Positions 38,693 to 47,787 of a stretch of 64,000 nucleotides of DNA are shown here, piece by piece. The position numbers and the translations under genes are program-made. Under the pieces are notes generated by a model. The model did no database searches. It was not told the origin of the DNA and saw only the letters and a program-made list of their open reading frames with translations. Location: contig NZ_JBHULT010000006.1 in assembly GCF_042684505.1 (NCBI RefSeq), positions 868,001 through 932,000 on the forward strand, written 5' to 3'. This stretch comes from Salinimicrobium flavum (GTDB lineage Bacteria; Bacteroidota; Bacteroidia; Flavobacteriales; Flavobacteriaceae). The stretch's first letter is position 1. The number at the start of each line of letters is the position of its first letter.

Positions 38693-39219
38693 TGGCATCT
38701 AAAGTTATACACGCACTTTATACCGATGATGACTTGCTTTTACAGGCTGTAAGGCAAGTTAGGGACGCCCGTTACAGTATCAGGGAAATCTATACACCTT
38801 TTCCCGTACACGGACTTGATAAGGCAATGGGTCTTGCACCAACAAGGCTGGCCGTAACCTCCTTCATCTATGGGATCATTGGTCTCCTGGTATCTATAGC
38901 CATGATGAACTTTATCATGATAGAAGACTGGCCAATGGATATTGGTGGGAAACCAAGTTTCAGTTTCCTTCAGAATATGCCCGCCTTTGTGCCAATTATG
39001 TTTGAATTAACAGTATTCTTTGCGGCTCACCTGATGGTTTTCACCTTCTTCATGAGGAGTAAGTTGTGGCCTTTCAAAAAAGCAGAGAACCCTGATATAA
39101 GGACCACAGATGACCATTTTCTTATGGAAGTGATGGTAGCCAACCATAATACAGAAGACCTTACAGATTTCTTGTTCAAAACGGGTGCTTCTGAAATTAA
39201 ATTAATTGATAACAAATAA
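38692..39219 (+). CDS. actD: ACIII subunit ActD (DUF3341)
   Basis: 175 residues. DUF3341: an N-terminal cytoplasmic domain (YSIREIYTPFPVHGLDKAMGL) followed by two transmembrane helices (about 60-82 and 98-120) and a C-terminal domain (DDHFLMEVMVANHNTEDLTDFLFKTGASEI). It stabilises the membrane part of ACIII. Translationally coupled to actC (1-bp overlap) and 5 bp from actE. Confidence 0.93.
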   Translation: MASKVIHALYTDDDLLLQAVRQVRDARYSIREIYTPFPVHGLDKAMGLAPTRLAVTSFIYGIIGLLVSIAMMNFIMIEDWPMDIGGKPSFSFLQNMPAFVPIMFELTVFFAAHLMVFTFFMRSKLWPFKKAENPDIRTTDDHFLMEVMVANHNTEDLTDFLFKTGASEIKLIDNK

Positions 39220-39224
39220 ACCAC

Positions 39225-39899
39225 ATGAAAAGTTTATTTAGAAACTCCATATTTTTCATTCTGGCACTAAGCGCTGTTTCATGTTTTGACAGCTCCAGGC
39301 CAAACTACCAGTACATGCCTAATATGCAGGAACCGGTATCTTATGAACCTTATGGGGCATACGATGTCTTTGTGAACCAGCAGGAAGCCAAATTACCTGT
39401 GGAAGGAACCATTCCACGCGGGTGGGAACCTTATGACTATGAGAATAACCCCGATGGTTTTTCAACAGCAAAAACCGAACTTCAAAACCCCCTTCCTTAT
39501 ACTGAAGAGAATTTAAATAAAGGAAAAGCATTATATACTATCTACTGTGCAGTTTGCCATGGAGATCAGGGAGACGGAAAAGGGATCCTGGTACAGAATG
39601 AAAAGATCCTGGGTATCCCGCGTTATGACGATGCGGGAAGAGCGATCACAGAAGGTGGTGTTTATCACGTACAGTACTACGGTCTCAATGCTATGGGATC
39701 ATATGCTTCCCAGACCTCTATTGAAGAAAGATGGTTGATCACCCACTACGTGATGAAACTTAAGAATGATCTGGAAGGTGGAGCTGAAAGGGAATTTGAG
39801 ACTGAAGAAGATCTTATTCCTGCTGTGAACGCAGATAAACAGATGGAGTCTAAAGAAACTTCAACTACCGGAGAAGAGGAAAATCAAATCGAAGAATAA
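39225..39899 (+). CDS. actE: ACIII subunit ActE, monoheme cytochrome c lipoprotein
   Basis: 224 residues. A lipoprotein signal ends at Cys20 (ALSAVSCFDSS). The conserved N-terminal region 'MxxQPxxxPYxxxxxF' type (MPNMQEPVSYEPYGAYDVFVNQ) is followed by a class I cytochrome c with CAVCHGDQGDGKG and a Met ligand in the C-terminal part (AMGSYA). It transfers electrons out of the complex on the periplasmic side. Acidic C-terminus. 21 bp before actF. Confidence 0.93.
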   Translation: MKSLFRNSIFFILALSAVSCFDSSRPNYQYMPNMQEPVSYEPYGAYDVFVNQQEAKLPVEGTIPRGWEPYDYENNPDGFSTAKTELQNPLPYTEENLNKGKALYTIYCAVCHGDQGDGKGILVQNEKILGIPRYDDAGRAITEGGVYHVQYYGLNAMGSYASQTSIEERWLITHYVMKLKNDLEGGAEREFETEEDLIPAVNADKQMESKETSTTGEEENQIEE

Positions 39900-39920
39900 C
39901 AGCATTTAGATATATTTAAT

Positions 39921-41315
39921 ATGTACACGCTATCCAGTAAATTAAAATTGTTTTCTATCATTCTTATGGTAGTAGGTCTGTTAGGCTTGGTCTACGGATT
40001 TATTGCCGCACCTTCCACTATTGAAGATGTAAGGGAAATAGTCGCTTCTCACGATGACCATAGTAGTGCCGTTGAGATGCCTCTTCCCGGCCAAACCGAG
40101 GATGAATTGGAAGATGATGCACAAGGATTTGATCTGGTTCTTTCAGAGCACGAGGTTGAAACTCAAAGGATGGATGAAGAATCCCATACCTTGGCTGAGG
40201 AGGAAGAATTGGTTCACCTGGAGCATATTTTACACCAGTTACAAAACAAACCATGGGCAGCTGTATTTGTTGCAGCCTTCTTTTTCTTTATGATCGCGCT
40301 GGGGACACTGGCCTTTTATGCGGTGCAGTATGCCGCCCAGGCAGGATGGTCACCTGTTTTGTTCAGGGTGATGGAAGGGATAACAGGCTACCTGCTGCCG
40401 GGAAGTATCATTATGTTCCTTCTGTTGGTACTTTCAGGTTTACACTTAAACCATATGTTCGTATGGATGGATGCCGAAGTAGTTGCCGATGATGAAATTA
40501 TCCAGAACAAATCAGGATACCTTAACGTTACCTTTTTCCTTATAAGGGCTGCGATATATATCGCCGGCTGGAATCTTTTCAGGTACCTTATGAGAAGGAA
40601 TTCACACAGACAGGATGAGGCTACAGATAATGTTTGGTACAAAAAGAACTTTAAACTTGCTGCAGGATTCCTGGTGTTCTTTATGGTAACAGAATCCATG
40701 ATGTCATGGGACTGGATCATGAGTCTTGATCCACACTGGTTCAGTACTCTCTTTGGATGGTATGTGTTCTCCAGTATGTTCGTTTCTGCCATTACGGTGA
40801 TCGCACTGGTTACGATTTATCTTAAATCCCGCGGTTTCCTTCCTTTCGTGAACAACAGCCATATTCATGATCTTGCAAAGTTCATGTTTGGACTTAGTAT
40901 CTTCTGGACCTACCTTTGGTTCTCCCAGTTCATGTTGATCTGGTACTCCAATATTCCCGAAGAGGTTACTTATTTCGTTTCAAGAATTGAAGATTATGGT
41001 CTTGTTTTCTTCGGAATGGCAGCCCTAAACTTTATATTTCCGCTCCTGTTATTAATGAACAGTGACTTTAAACGTGTGAACTGGTTTGTGGTAATGACCG
41101 GAATCATTATATTGATTGGCCACTACCTGGATGTGTATGTGATGGTAATGCCTGCAACGGTAGGGGAGTCCTGGTTTATTGGAATTCCTGAACTAAGTGC
41201 TTTAGCATTCTTTGGCGGATTGTTTATTTTTGTGGTGTTCAATTCATTGACAAAAGCTCCGTTATTGGTTAAGAGGAATCCGTTTAGAAAAGAAAGTGAG
41301 CATTATCACTATTAA
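39921..41315 (+). CDS. actF: ACIII subunit ActF, second membrane quinol subunit
   Basis: 464 residues, about ten transmembrane helices, related to ActC/NrfD but without its quinol site in known structures. An acidic His-containing insertion (residues about 35-110) follows the first helix. Features include ESMMSWDWIMSLDPHWFSTLFGWY and FSQFMLIWYSNIPEEV, which are strongly conserved in ActF. Inner membrane. Followed after 30 bp by coxB, tying the complex to the cytochrome oxidase. Confidence 0.94.
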   Translation: MYTLSSKLKLFSIILMVVGLLGLVYGFIAAPSTIEDVREIVASHDDHSSAVEMPLPGQTEDELEDDAQGFDLVLSEHEVETQRMDEESHTLAEEEELVHLEHILHQLQNKPWAAVFVAAFFFFMIALGTLAFYAVQYAAQAGWSPVLFRVMEGITGYLLPGSIIMFLLLVLSGLHLNHMFVWMDAEVVADDEIIQNKSGYLNVTFFLIRAAIYIAGWNLFRYLMRRNSHRQDEATDNVWYKKNFKLAAGFLVFFMVTESMMSWDWIMSLDPHWFSTLFGWYVFSSMFVSAITVIALVTIYLKSRGFLPFVNNSHIHDLAKFMFGLSIFWTYLWFSQFMLIWYSNIPEEVTYFVSRIEDYGLVFFGMAALNFIFPLLLLMNSDFKRVNWFVVMTGIIILIGHYLDVYVMVMPATVGESWFIGIPELSALAFFGGLFIFVVFNSLTKAPLLVKRNPFRKESEHYHY

Positions 41316-41345
41316 TTAAAGATTGTTTAAAGAAGAAATTAGAAA

Positions 41346-42473
41346 ATGACTGTATTTTTAATAATCATAGTAGTAGCGCTTTTTGCGATCACCATTTGGC
41401 AGCTAACAAGGATATTCCAGTTGTCAAGGACCGGCGTTGATGTGGACTCTTCACAGATCGCAAGTGACAAGGATAACAGGACTCAGGGTAACCTGATGCT
41501 TGCCTTTGGTATTGCTTTCTACCTCTTCATGCTTTACAATTTCTGGTTTTTTGGGGACAGGGCATTACCTGCCGCCGCCTCAGAACATGGTGCAGATTAT
41601 GACAACCTGTTATTGATCACCATGGCCGTGATCATGTTCGTACAGGTGATCACCCAGGGGCTTCTGCATTGGTTCGCCTTTAAATACAAAGGAAAGAAAG
41701 GAACAAAAGCCCTTTTCTTTGCCGATAATGATAAACTGGAATTTGTATGGACCATCATCCCGGTGATCGTACTTGCAGGTTTGATCATCTATGGGCTGTT
41801 TACCTGGAGCGATATTATGGATGTCGATGAGGAAGATGACCCTATCGTGATCGAACTTTATGCAAAACAGTTTAGCTGGCAGGCAAGATATGCTGGAAAG
41901 GATAATGTACTTGGAAAAGCCAATATTAGATTTATAGAAGGAGCAAATACTATGGGTGTTGATGGTAGTGATGCCTATGCCCATGATGATGTGATTACCA
42001 CAGAGCTTCACCTTCCGGTAGATCGCCCTGTTTTATTCAAAATGAGATCTCAGGATGTATTGCATTCTGCCTACTTCCCGCACTTCAGGGCCCAGATGAA
42101 CGTGGTTCCCGGTATGATCACCCAATTCTCTTTCACTCCTACGGTTACTTCCGCAGAGATACGTGAAACAGAATACATGAGAGACAAAGTGGCCAGGATC
42201 AACGAGATAAGAAAAGAGAACAGCAAAGTGCTTGTGGCGGCCGGCGAAGAAGGTCTGGATGAGTATAAGCAGTTTGAATATTACCTGTTATGCAACAAGA
42301 TATGTGGAGTTGCACATTATAATATGCAAATGAAGATCGTGGTTGAAACCCAGGAAGAGTTTGATGCCTGGATGGCAGAACAACAGGAATTCATAGATAC
42401 ATATGAACCGGTTGATGGACAGACTGCATCTTTAAAGGACGATGCTGCAGATTTAGCGCAGGTAGAAAATTAA
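41346..42473 (+). CDS. coxB: Cytochrome c oxidase subunit II
   Basis: 375 residues. An N-terminal helix, a second hairpin of two helices (about 45-65, 95-150), then a CuA domain: HSAYFPHFRAQMNVVPG and CNKICGVAHYNM provide the His, Cys and Met ligands. No C-terminal heme c domain; an acidic tail ends the protein. Accepts electrons from the ACIII cytochromes, probably directly within a supercomplex. 22 bp before coxA. Confidence 0.96.
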   Translation: MTVFLIIIVVALFAITIWQLTRIFQLSRTGVDVDSSQIASDKDNRTQGNLMLAFGIAFYLFMLYNFWFFGDRALPAAASEHGADYDNLLLITMAVIMFVQVITQGLLHWFAFKYKGKKGTKALFFADNDKLEFVWTIIPVIVLAGLIIYGLFTWSDIMDVDEEDDPIVIELYAKQFSWQARYAGKDNVLGKANIRFIEGANTMGVDGSDAYAHDDVITTELHLPVDRPVLFKMRSQDVLHSAYFPHFRAQMNVVPGMITQFSFTPTVTSAEIRETEYMRDKVARINEIRKENSKVLVAAGEEGLDEYKQFEYYLLCNKICGVAHYNMQMKIVVETQEEFDAWMAEQQEFIDTYEPVDGQTASLKDDAADLAQVEN

Positions 42474-42495
42474 TTAAAGTAAAGATTAAGAAAAT

Positions 42496-44313
42496 ATGTC
42501 AGCAGTAGGACACGCACAGGTTAATGATCACGCTCATGATGACCATCACCATGAGGGTAATTTCTTTACGAAGTATATATTCAGCATGGACCATAAGGTA
42601 ATTGCCAAGCAATACCTTTTTACCGCTCTGTTTATGGGAATCATTGGGATAGCAATGTCTGTCTTCTTCCGTATGCAGATCGCATGGCCTGCCGAATCAT
42701 TTAAGATATTTGAGATGTTTCTTGGGAAATGGGCTCCCGGTGGAGTAATGAGCCCCGAGATCTACCTTGCATTGGTGACCATTCACGGTACCATTATGGT
42801 ATTCTTTGTTCTTACCCAGGGATTGAGTGGTACTTTTAGTAACCTTCTTATTCCGCTTCAAATTGGGGCCAGGGATATGGCATCAGGATTCATGAACATG
42901 CTTTCTTACTGGCTGTTCTTCCTTTCCTGTATCATTATGCTGGGATCCCTGTTCGTAGAAGCAGGACCTGCATCTGCAGGATGGACAATTTATCCTCCAT
43001 TGAGTGCTTTGCCACAAGCTATTGGAGGTTCAGGAATGGGGATGACGCTTTGGCTGGTTTCTATGGCGATCTTTATCGCTTCCTCACTTTTGGGATCGTT
43101 AAACTATATCGTAACGGTGATCAACCTTAGAACAAAGGGGATGTCTATGACACGTTTACCGCTAACTATCTGGGCCCTTTTTGTAACTGCTATTATCGGG
43201 GTGGTTTCTTTCCCGGTTCTTCTTTCTGCAGCTTTGATGTTGATCATGGACAGAAGTTTTGGTACTTCTTTCTTCCTGAGTGATATTTACCTTAAAGGAG
43301 AAGTATTGCATTATCAGGGAGGATCACCTGTATTATTTGAACACCTTTTCTGGTTCCTTGGTCACCCTGAAGTATATATCGTGATCCTTCCGGCGATGGG
43401 AATCGCGTCTGAGATCCTGGCAACCAACTCCAGAAAACCTATTTTTGGATACCGTGCGATGATCGCTTCCATTCTGGGGATAGCATTCTTATCTACCATT
43501 GTTTGGGGTCACCACATGTTCGTATCTGGTATGAACCCGTTCCTGGGATCAGTATTTACCTTTACCACCTTATTGATCGCCATCCCTTCCGCAGTAAAAG
43601 CGTTTAACTGGATCACCACTATCTGGAAAGGTAACCTGCAAATGAACCCTGCCATGCTGTTCTCGATTGGTTTCGTTTCCACTTTCATTACAGGAGGTTT
43701 GACGGGGCTTGTACTGGGAGACAGTACCCTGGATATAAATGTGCATGACACTTATTTCGTGGTAGCTCACTTCCACCTGGTAATGGGTATCTCAGCTCTG
43801 TACGGTATGTTCGCCGGTATTTATCACTGGTTCCCAAAAATGTTCGGAAGAATGATGAACAAGAACCTGGGATATGTGCATTTCTGGATCACTATTATTG
43901 GAGCTTATGGGGTTTTCTTCCCTATGCACTTTGTGGGAATGGCCGGTCTGCCAAGACGATATTATGACAACACCGCCTTCCCGTACTTTGATGACCTGTT
44001 GGAGATCAACGTTTTGATCACTGTTTTTGCCATCATAACAGCACTTGTACAGCTTGTATTCCTTTGCAACTTCATCTATTCGATCGTTGCAGGGAAAAAA
44101 GCGACAGCAAACCCATGGAAATCCAACTCCCTGGAGTGGACTACCCCGGTAGAGCCAATTCACGGGAACTGGCCGGGAGAACTTCCAACTGTTTATCGTT
44201 GGCCTTATGACTACAGTAAAACAAATGAGAATGGGGAATATGTGATCCCGGGACAGGACTTTGCGCCGCAAACGGTACCCCTTCAAAAAGATGAAGAGGA
44301 ATTGAACCACTAA
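42496..44313 (+). CDS. coxA: Cytochrome c oxidase subunit I
   Basis: 605 residues, about 12-13 helices. The low-spin heme ligand lies in VTIHGTIMVFF; the active site shows WFLGHPEVYIVILP (CuB His and cross-linked Tyr), GHHMFVSGM and HDTYFVVAHFHLVMG. This is the A1-type proton channel pattern (PEVY). The N-terminus is His-rich (HDDHHHEGN). No coxC (subunit III) follows in this window; ACIII-linked operons of Bacteroidota often keep it elsewhere. A terminator follows at 44341. Confidence 0.97.
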   Translation: MSAVGHAQVNDHAHDDHHHEGNFFTKYIFSMDHKVIAKQYLFTALFMGIIGIAMSVFFRMQIAWPAESFKIFEMFLGKWAPGGVMSPEIYLALVTIHGTIMVFFVLTQGLSGTFSNLLIPLQIGARDMASGFMNMLSYWLFFLSCIIMLGSLFVEAGPASAGWTIYPPLSALPQAIGGSGMGMTLWLVSMAIFIASSLLGSLNYIVTVINLRTKGMSMTRLPLTIWALFVTAIIGVVSFPVLLSAALMLIMDRSFGTSFFLSDIYLKGEVLHYQGGSPVLFEHLFWFLGHPEVYIVILPAMGIASEILATNSRKPIFGYRAMIASILGIAFLSTIVWGHHMFVSGMNPFLGSVFTFTTLLIAIPSAVKAFNWITTIWKGNLQMNPAMLFSIGFVSTFITGGLTGLVLGDSTLDINVHDTYFVVAHFHLVMGISALYGMFAGIYHWFPKMFGRMMNKNLGYVHFWITIIGAYGVFFPMHFVGMAGLPRRYYDNTAFPYFDDLLEINVLITVFAIITALVQLVFLCNFIYSIVAGKKATANPWKSNSLEWTTPVEPIHGNWPGELPTVYRWPYDYSKTNENGEYVIPGQDFAPQTVPLQKDEEELNH

Positions 44314-44340
44314 GATCTCATTCCTGAATTTATATAATCA

Positions 44341-44368
44341 AAGCCTTTTCTTCGGAAAGGGCTTTTTC
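44341..44368 (+). terminator. Terminator of the act-cox operon
   Basis: AAGCCTTTTC-ttcg-GAAAGGGCTTTTTC, a stem with the stable TTCG tetraloop followed by T-rich DNA, 27 bp past the coxA stop. Confidence 0.85.
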
Positions 44369-44371
44369 TTT

Positions 44372-44379
44372 TATCTTTG
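44372..44379 (+). promoter_or_regulatory. -7 box of ruvB
   Basis: TATCTTTG matches TAnnTTTG and lies 21 nt before the ruvB ATG, directly after the coxA terminator. No clear -33 element. Confidence 0.5.
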
Positions 44380-44399
44380 TAGTACTTAAAAAACTGACT

Positions 44400-45422
44400 A
44401 TGAATGAGCACCTTGATCCAAGCGGGGAAAGTTTTACTCCCGAAGAAATGGATATCGAGAGAGCTTTAAGGCCCCTCGAATTTGATGATTTTGCAGGACA
44501 GGATCAGGTACTCGACAATTTAAAGGTCTTTGTTGAGGCAGCCAACCGTAGGGGAGAAGCCCTTGACCACACACTTTTTCACGGACCTCCGGGACTTGGT
44601 AAGACCACCCTTGCGCATATCCTGGCCAATGAGCTGGGGGTGGGGATAAAGGTCACCTCGGGCCCTGTATTGGATAAACCCGGAGATCTAGCCGGACTGC
44701 TCACCAACCTGGAAGAAAGGGATGTATTGTTCATTGATGAGATCCACCGCTTAAGCGCGGTAGTCGAGGAATACCTTTACTCGGCCATGGAGGACTATAA
44801 GATCGATATCATGATCGAAACCGGGCCCAACGCCCGTTCTGTACAGATCAATCTTAATCCTTTTACCCTTATAGGGGCTACCACCCGCAGCGGATTATTG
44901 ACTGCGCCTATGAGAGCGAGATTCGGGATCTCCAGCCGACTTGAATATTATTCTACCGAACTTCTTTCAGATATCGTACAGCGAAGTGCAGATATCCTTA
45001 AAGTTCCTATTTCCCTTGATGCTGCCATAGAGATCGCAGGACGCAGCCGTGGAACCCCGCGTATCGCAAATGCCCTTTTGAGGAGGGTACGCGATTTCGC
45101 ACAGATCAAAGGCAACGGGAAGATCGACATAGAGATCGCCCAATACAGTCTTAGAGCCCTCAATGTAGACGCTCATGGGCTGGATGAAATGGATAATAAG
45201 ATCCTTACCACCATTATTGATAAATTCAAAGGTGGCCCGGTGGGCATTACTACCCTGGCTACGGCCGTAAGTGAAAGTGCAGAGACCATTGAAGAAGTCT
45301 ATGAACCTTTTTTGATACAGCAGGGCTTCATCCAGAGAACTCCCCGCGGCAGGGAAGTTACCGAAGCGGCCTATAAACACCTGGGTCGCGAGCGCGGAGG
45401 TGTCCAAGGTGGGCTTTTTTGA
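44400..45422 (+). CDS. ruvB: Holliday junction helicase RuvB
   Basis: 340 residues. Walker A GPPGLGKT (62-69), Walker B LFIDEIHRL (about 113), sensor GATTRSGLL, arginine finger region RARFGI and the C-terminal winged helix (FLIQQGFIQRTPRGREVTEAAYKHLG). Hexameric motor that drives branch migration with RuvA, encoded at 55454. It follows coxA, a gene order common in Flavobacteriaceae, but has its own promoter. Confidence 0.98.
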   Translation: MNEHLDPSGESFTPEEMDIERALRPLEFDDFAGQDQVLDNLKVFVEAANRRGEALDHTLFHGPPGLGKTTLAHILANELGVGIKVTSGPVLDKPGDLAGLLTNLEERDVLFIDEIHRLSAVVEEYLYSAMEDYKIDIMIETGPNARSVQINLNPFTLIGATTRSGLLTAPMRARFGISSRLEYYSTELLSDIVQRSADILKVPISLDAAIEIAGRSRGTPRIANALLRRVRDFAQIKGNGKIDIEIAQYSLRALNVDAHGLDEMDNKILTTIIDKFKGGPVGITTLATAVSESAETIEEVYEPFLIQQGFIQRTPRGREVTEAAYKHLGRERGGVQGGLF

Positions 45423-45436
45423 GCAGAAAAAATCAA

Positions 45437-45462
45437 ACCTGCCAGGTCTCCAGGACCTGTTA
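45437..45462. repeat. REP-like palindrome, left of the transposase
   Basis: CCTGCCAGGTC-tcca-GGACCTGTTAG: an imperfect palindrome sharing AGGTC...GACCTGTTAG with the one at 46057-46089, about 20 bp ahead of the transposase start. Confidence 0.7.
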
Positions 45463-45479
45463 GATTTTGAACTAAAGCT

Positions 45480-46064
45480 ATGAAGCAGGATGTTTTAGAA
45501 CCGGGAGCAACCTACCATATTTTCAATAGAGGAAATAATGGAGAGAATATCTTTAAAGATGAAGGTAATTACTTTTACTTTCTTAGGTTAGTCGAAACTC
45601 ACTTACTACCAGTTTGCGATATCTATGCTTATTGTTTGTTGCAAAACCATTTTCATCTACTCCTAAAGATCAAAGACAAAGAAGAGCTTTCATTAATTCA
45701 TCAACAAAAAATTCATCTTCCTTTTTCAAATTTATTCAATGCCTACAACAAGGCTATAAATAAAAAATACAATAGAACCGGAAGTCTTTTTCAGGAACAT
45801 TTAAAGAGAAAAAGGGTAAGTGATGGGAAGTATCTTATTCAATTAATTGCCTATATTCATTTAAATCCGGTGAAACATAATTTTGTTGAAGATCACAGAA
45901 TTTATAGATTTTCATCCTACAAGGCCTATACCAGTAATAAAACAAGTAGAATAGATACAGATTATATATTTTCCCTACTCGATAAAGAGGTTTTTCAGCA
46001 ATGGCATAATGAAAGAAGTTTGAATAGTGAATATTTAAATAATTTCCTGCGGGACCAGACCTAA
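45480..46064 (+). CDS. REP-associated tyrosine transposase (RAYT, Y1/HUH family)
   Basis: 194 residues. HUH motif NHFHLLL (H57, H59) and catalytic Tyr in AYIHLNPVKHN (Y125), with N-terminal GATYHIFNRGNNGENIF typical of Y1_Tnp proteins of the RAYT group. It cuts single-stranded DNA at REP hairpins. The stop codon (46062-46064) lies within the right-hand palindrome, so gene and REP overlap. Together with the left palindrome it forms a compact REP-gene-REP unit of about 650 bp. More AT-rich than its neighbours, which fits later arrival. Confidence 0.88.
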   Translation: MKQDVLEPGATYHIFNRGNNGENIFKDEGNYFYFLRLVETHLLPVCDIYAYCLLQNHFHLLLKIKDKEELSLIHQQKIHLPFSNLFNAYNKAINKKYNRTGSLFQEHLKRKRVSDGKYLIQLIAYIHLNPVKHNFVEDHRIYRFSSYKAYTSNKTSRIDTDYIFSLLDKEVFQQWHNERSLNSEYLNNFLRDQT

Positions 46065-46089
46065 CAGGTCTCTAAGACCTGTTAGGTCT
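46057..46089. repeat. REP-like palindrome, right of the transposase
   Basis: AGACCTAACAGGTC-tctaa-GACCTGTTAGGTCT: perfect 14-bp arms. Overlaps the transposase stop codon and may also end its transcript. Confidence 0.8.
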
Positions 46090-46118
46090 AAAAAGGATAA
46101 AGAAAACGTGAGGTAACC

Positions 46119-47462
46119 ATGAAGGATGACAATTATATGACGGTAAAAAAGGTTCCCACAGTTCCGGCCTGGGAATTTTACAAAAATTCCCTGCGCATCT
46201 TGGAAAATCCGCTGATCTTTCACCGGAAGAAATTCGATAAGCTTGGTGATACATTTCGGTTAAAAATTGGCCCGGGTAGCTCTGTGATCTTTTCCCGAAA
46301 CCCCGCTTTTGCCCAATATGCCCTTCAGAAAAACCATAAAAATTTCTCCAAGACCACCATCCAAACCAGGGATATGGCGAAATATCTTGGACAGGGGCTG
46401 TTAACATCTGAAGGGGAACACTGGAAAAAACAGCGTAAACTCATACAACCTGCCTTTCACAAAAAGCAACTGGTACTCTTATTAGATAGCATCAAAGCTG
46501 CTATATCAACAGAACTTGATAAAATTGAAACCGGTAAGCCTGTGGATATTTTTCCTGTTTTTAATGACCTCGCATTCCAGACGGTGGTAAAATCCCTGTT
46601 TAGCAGTGCCGTGGGTCAAAAGGAGATCAATCGGCTGCAGTATATTACAGAAGCTGCTCAGAAAATGCTGGTTCGGGAATTAAGACAACCATATCTGGTT
46701 TGGTGGTTCAATTTATCAGGTAAGATTAAAAAGCATACAGATCTTACAGACGAGGCCAGGGATATTCTAAGAGAGTTGATAGATGCAAGACGAACTTCCG
46801 GTGAAAGACAAAACGATCTTCTTGATATGCTCCTTGAGGCAAGATATGATGACGGCAGTAGCATGGAGAATGAACAACTAATAGATGAGATCCTCATCCT
46901 GTTCACTGCCGGCCACGAAACTACCTCAAATGCACTTACTTTCACTGCTCAGTTACTGGCAAAATATCCTGAAGCCCAGGAGAAGATCCTGGAGGAGGTG
47001 AAAAAGGCAAGGGCTGAAACCGGATCCCTTGCTGAATTTATCCAGGCTTGCAGTTATACCAAAATGGTAATAGAGGAGGCGATGCGTTTATACCCTCCGG
47101 CTTATTTTATCGATCGCGTGAATAAGGAAAGGGACGTTTTTGCCGACCTTGAAATCCCCGGAGGTTCCAGCCTGCTGTTTTCCATGTATGAGATCCACCG
47201 GCATAAGGATTTTTGGGAAGATCCCGAAACCTTCAAACCGGAAAGGTTCACAGATCCAAAGAAATATTCTTCCTGTTATTATCCATTTGGGGCCGGTCCA
47301 AGGATGTGTATTGGAAATAACTTTGCAATGTACGAGATGATCCTGGCTATCGCTGAACTGGTTTACAAATACCGTATTTCGGGTGCTGAAGGAGAGATAC
47401 AGATACAGCCGCTCATTACCCTGAAGCCTAAAAATGCCGTTCTGAAATTTAATTTCAGATAA
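46119..47462 (+). CDS. Cytochrome P450
   Basis: 447 residues. Oxygen-binding I-helix AGHETTSNAL, K-helix ExxR (EEAMRLYP), PERF motif (FKPERFTDPKKYSSC) and heme-ligand loop FGAGPRMCIGNNF with Cys397. Soluble, no membrane anchor; closest in layout to CYP102-like/CYP4-like class E enzymes found in marine flavobacteria. Substrate cannot be told. No ferredoxin or reductase gene is adjacent. The start MKDDNYMTVKK or its Met7 is possible. It follows the transposase by 54 bp, so it may be a regional addition. Confidence 0.92.
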   Translation: MKDDNYMTVKKVPTVPAWEFYKNSLRILENPLIFHRKKFDKLGDTFRLKIGPGSSVIFSRNPAFAQYALQKNHKNFSKTTIQTRDMAKYLGQGLLTSEGEHWKKQRKLIQPAFHKKQLVLLLDSIKAAISTELDKIETGKPVDIFPVFNDLAFQTVVKSLFSSAVGQKEINRLQYITEAAQKMLVRELRQPYLVWWFNLSGKIKKHTDLTDEARDILRELIDARRTSGERQNDLLDMLLEARYDDGSSMENEQLIDEILILFTAGHETTSNALTFTAQLLAKYPEAQEKILEEVKKARAETGSLAEFIQACSYTKMVIEEAMRLYPPAYFIDRVNKERDVFADLEIPGGSSLLFSMYEIHRHKDFWEDPETFKPERFTDPKKYSSCYYPFGAGPRMCIGNNFAMYEMILAIAELVYKYRISGAEGEIQIQPLITLKPKNAVLKFNFR

Positions 47463-47632
47463 TTAAGGATCATCGGTATATTTTCATTACTTTTATTGAG
47501 CTGTGGTTCAAATGTTTACAGTAATTATGTGATCCCCCTCTTATTTTTTCAACCCCCAACAGGGTTTTTGAAATCATACCCCGTAAGTTTAAATTTCATT
47601 CCTCCTCTAAGATTCCGATTTCTCTAAATTAA
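47463..47632 (+). pseudogene. Possible remnant of a lipoprotein gene after the P450
   Basis: Directly after the P450 stop and in the same frame, the sequence reads RIIGIFSLLLLSCGSNVYSN, a convincing lipoprotein signal peptide with lipobox, and stays open for about 55 codons. There is no ATG, GTG or TTG ahead of it. It may be a truncated gene. The rest of the 325-bp gap up to 47787 shows nothing recognisable. Confidence 0.3.
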
Positions 47633-47787
47633 CCTGAAAGACCGGGATTTACCACTTTTTGGTTTTGCTCTAAACCTGCCACTTCGTATTTCTTCGTTCT
47701 TTGATCAGGAAGAACTTCTACTGCTTATTTGGCTATTGCTGTGGTCCATAGTGCATCGCAGTATAATTAATCATAAAACATTTTATT

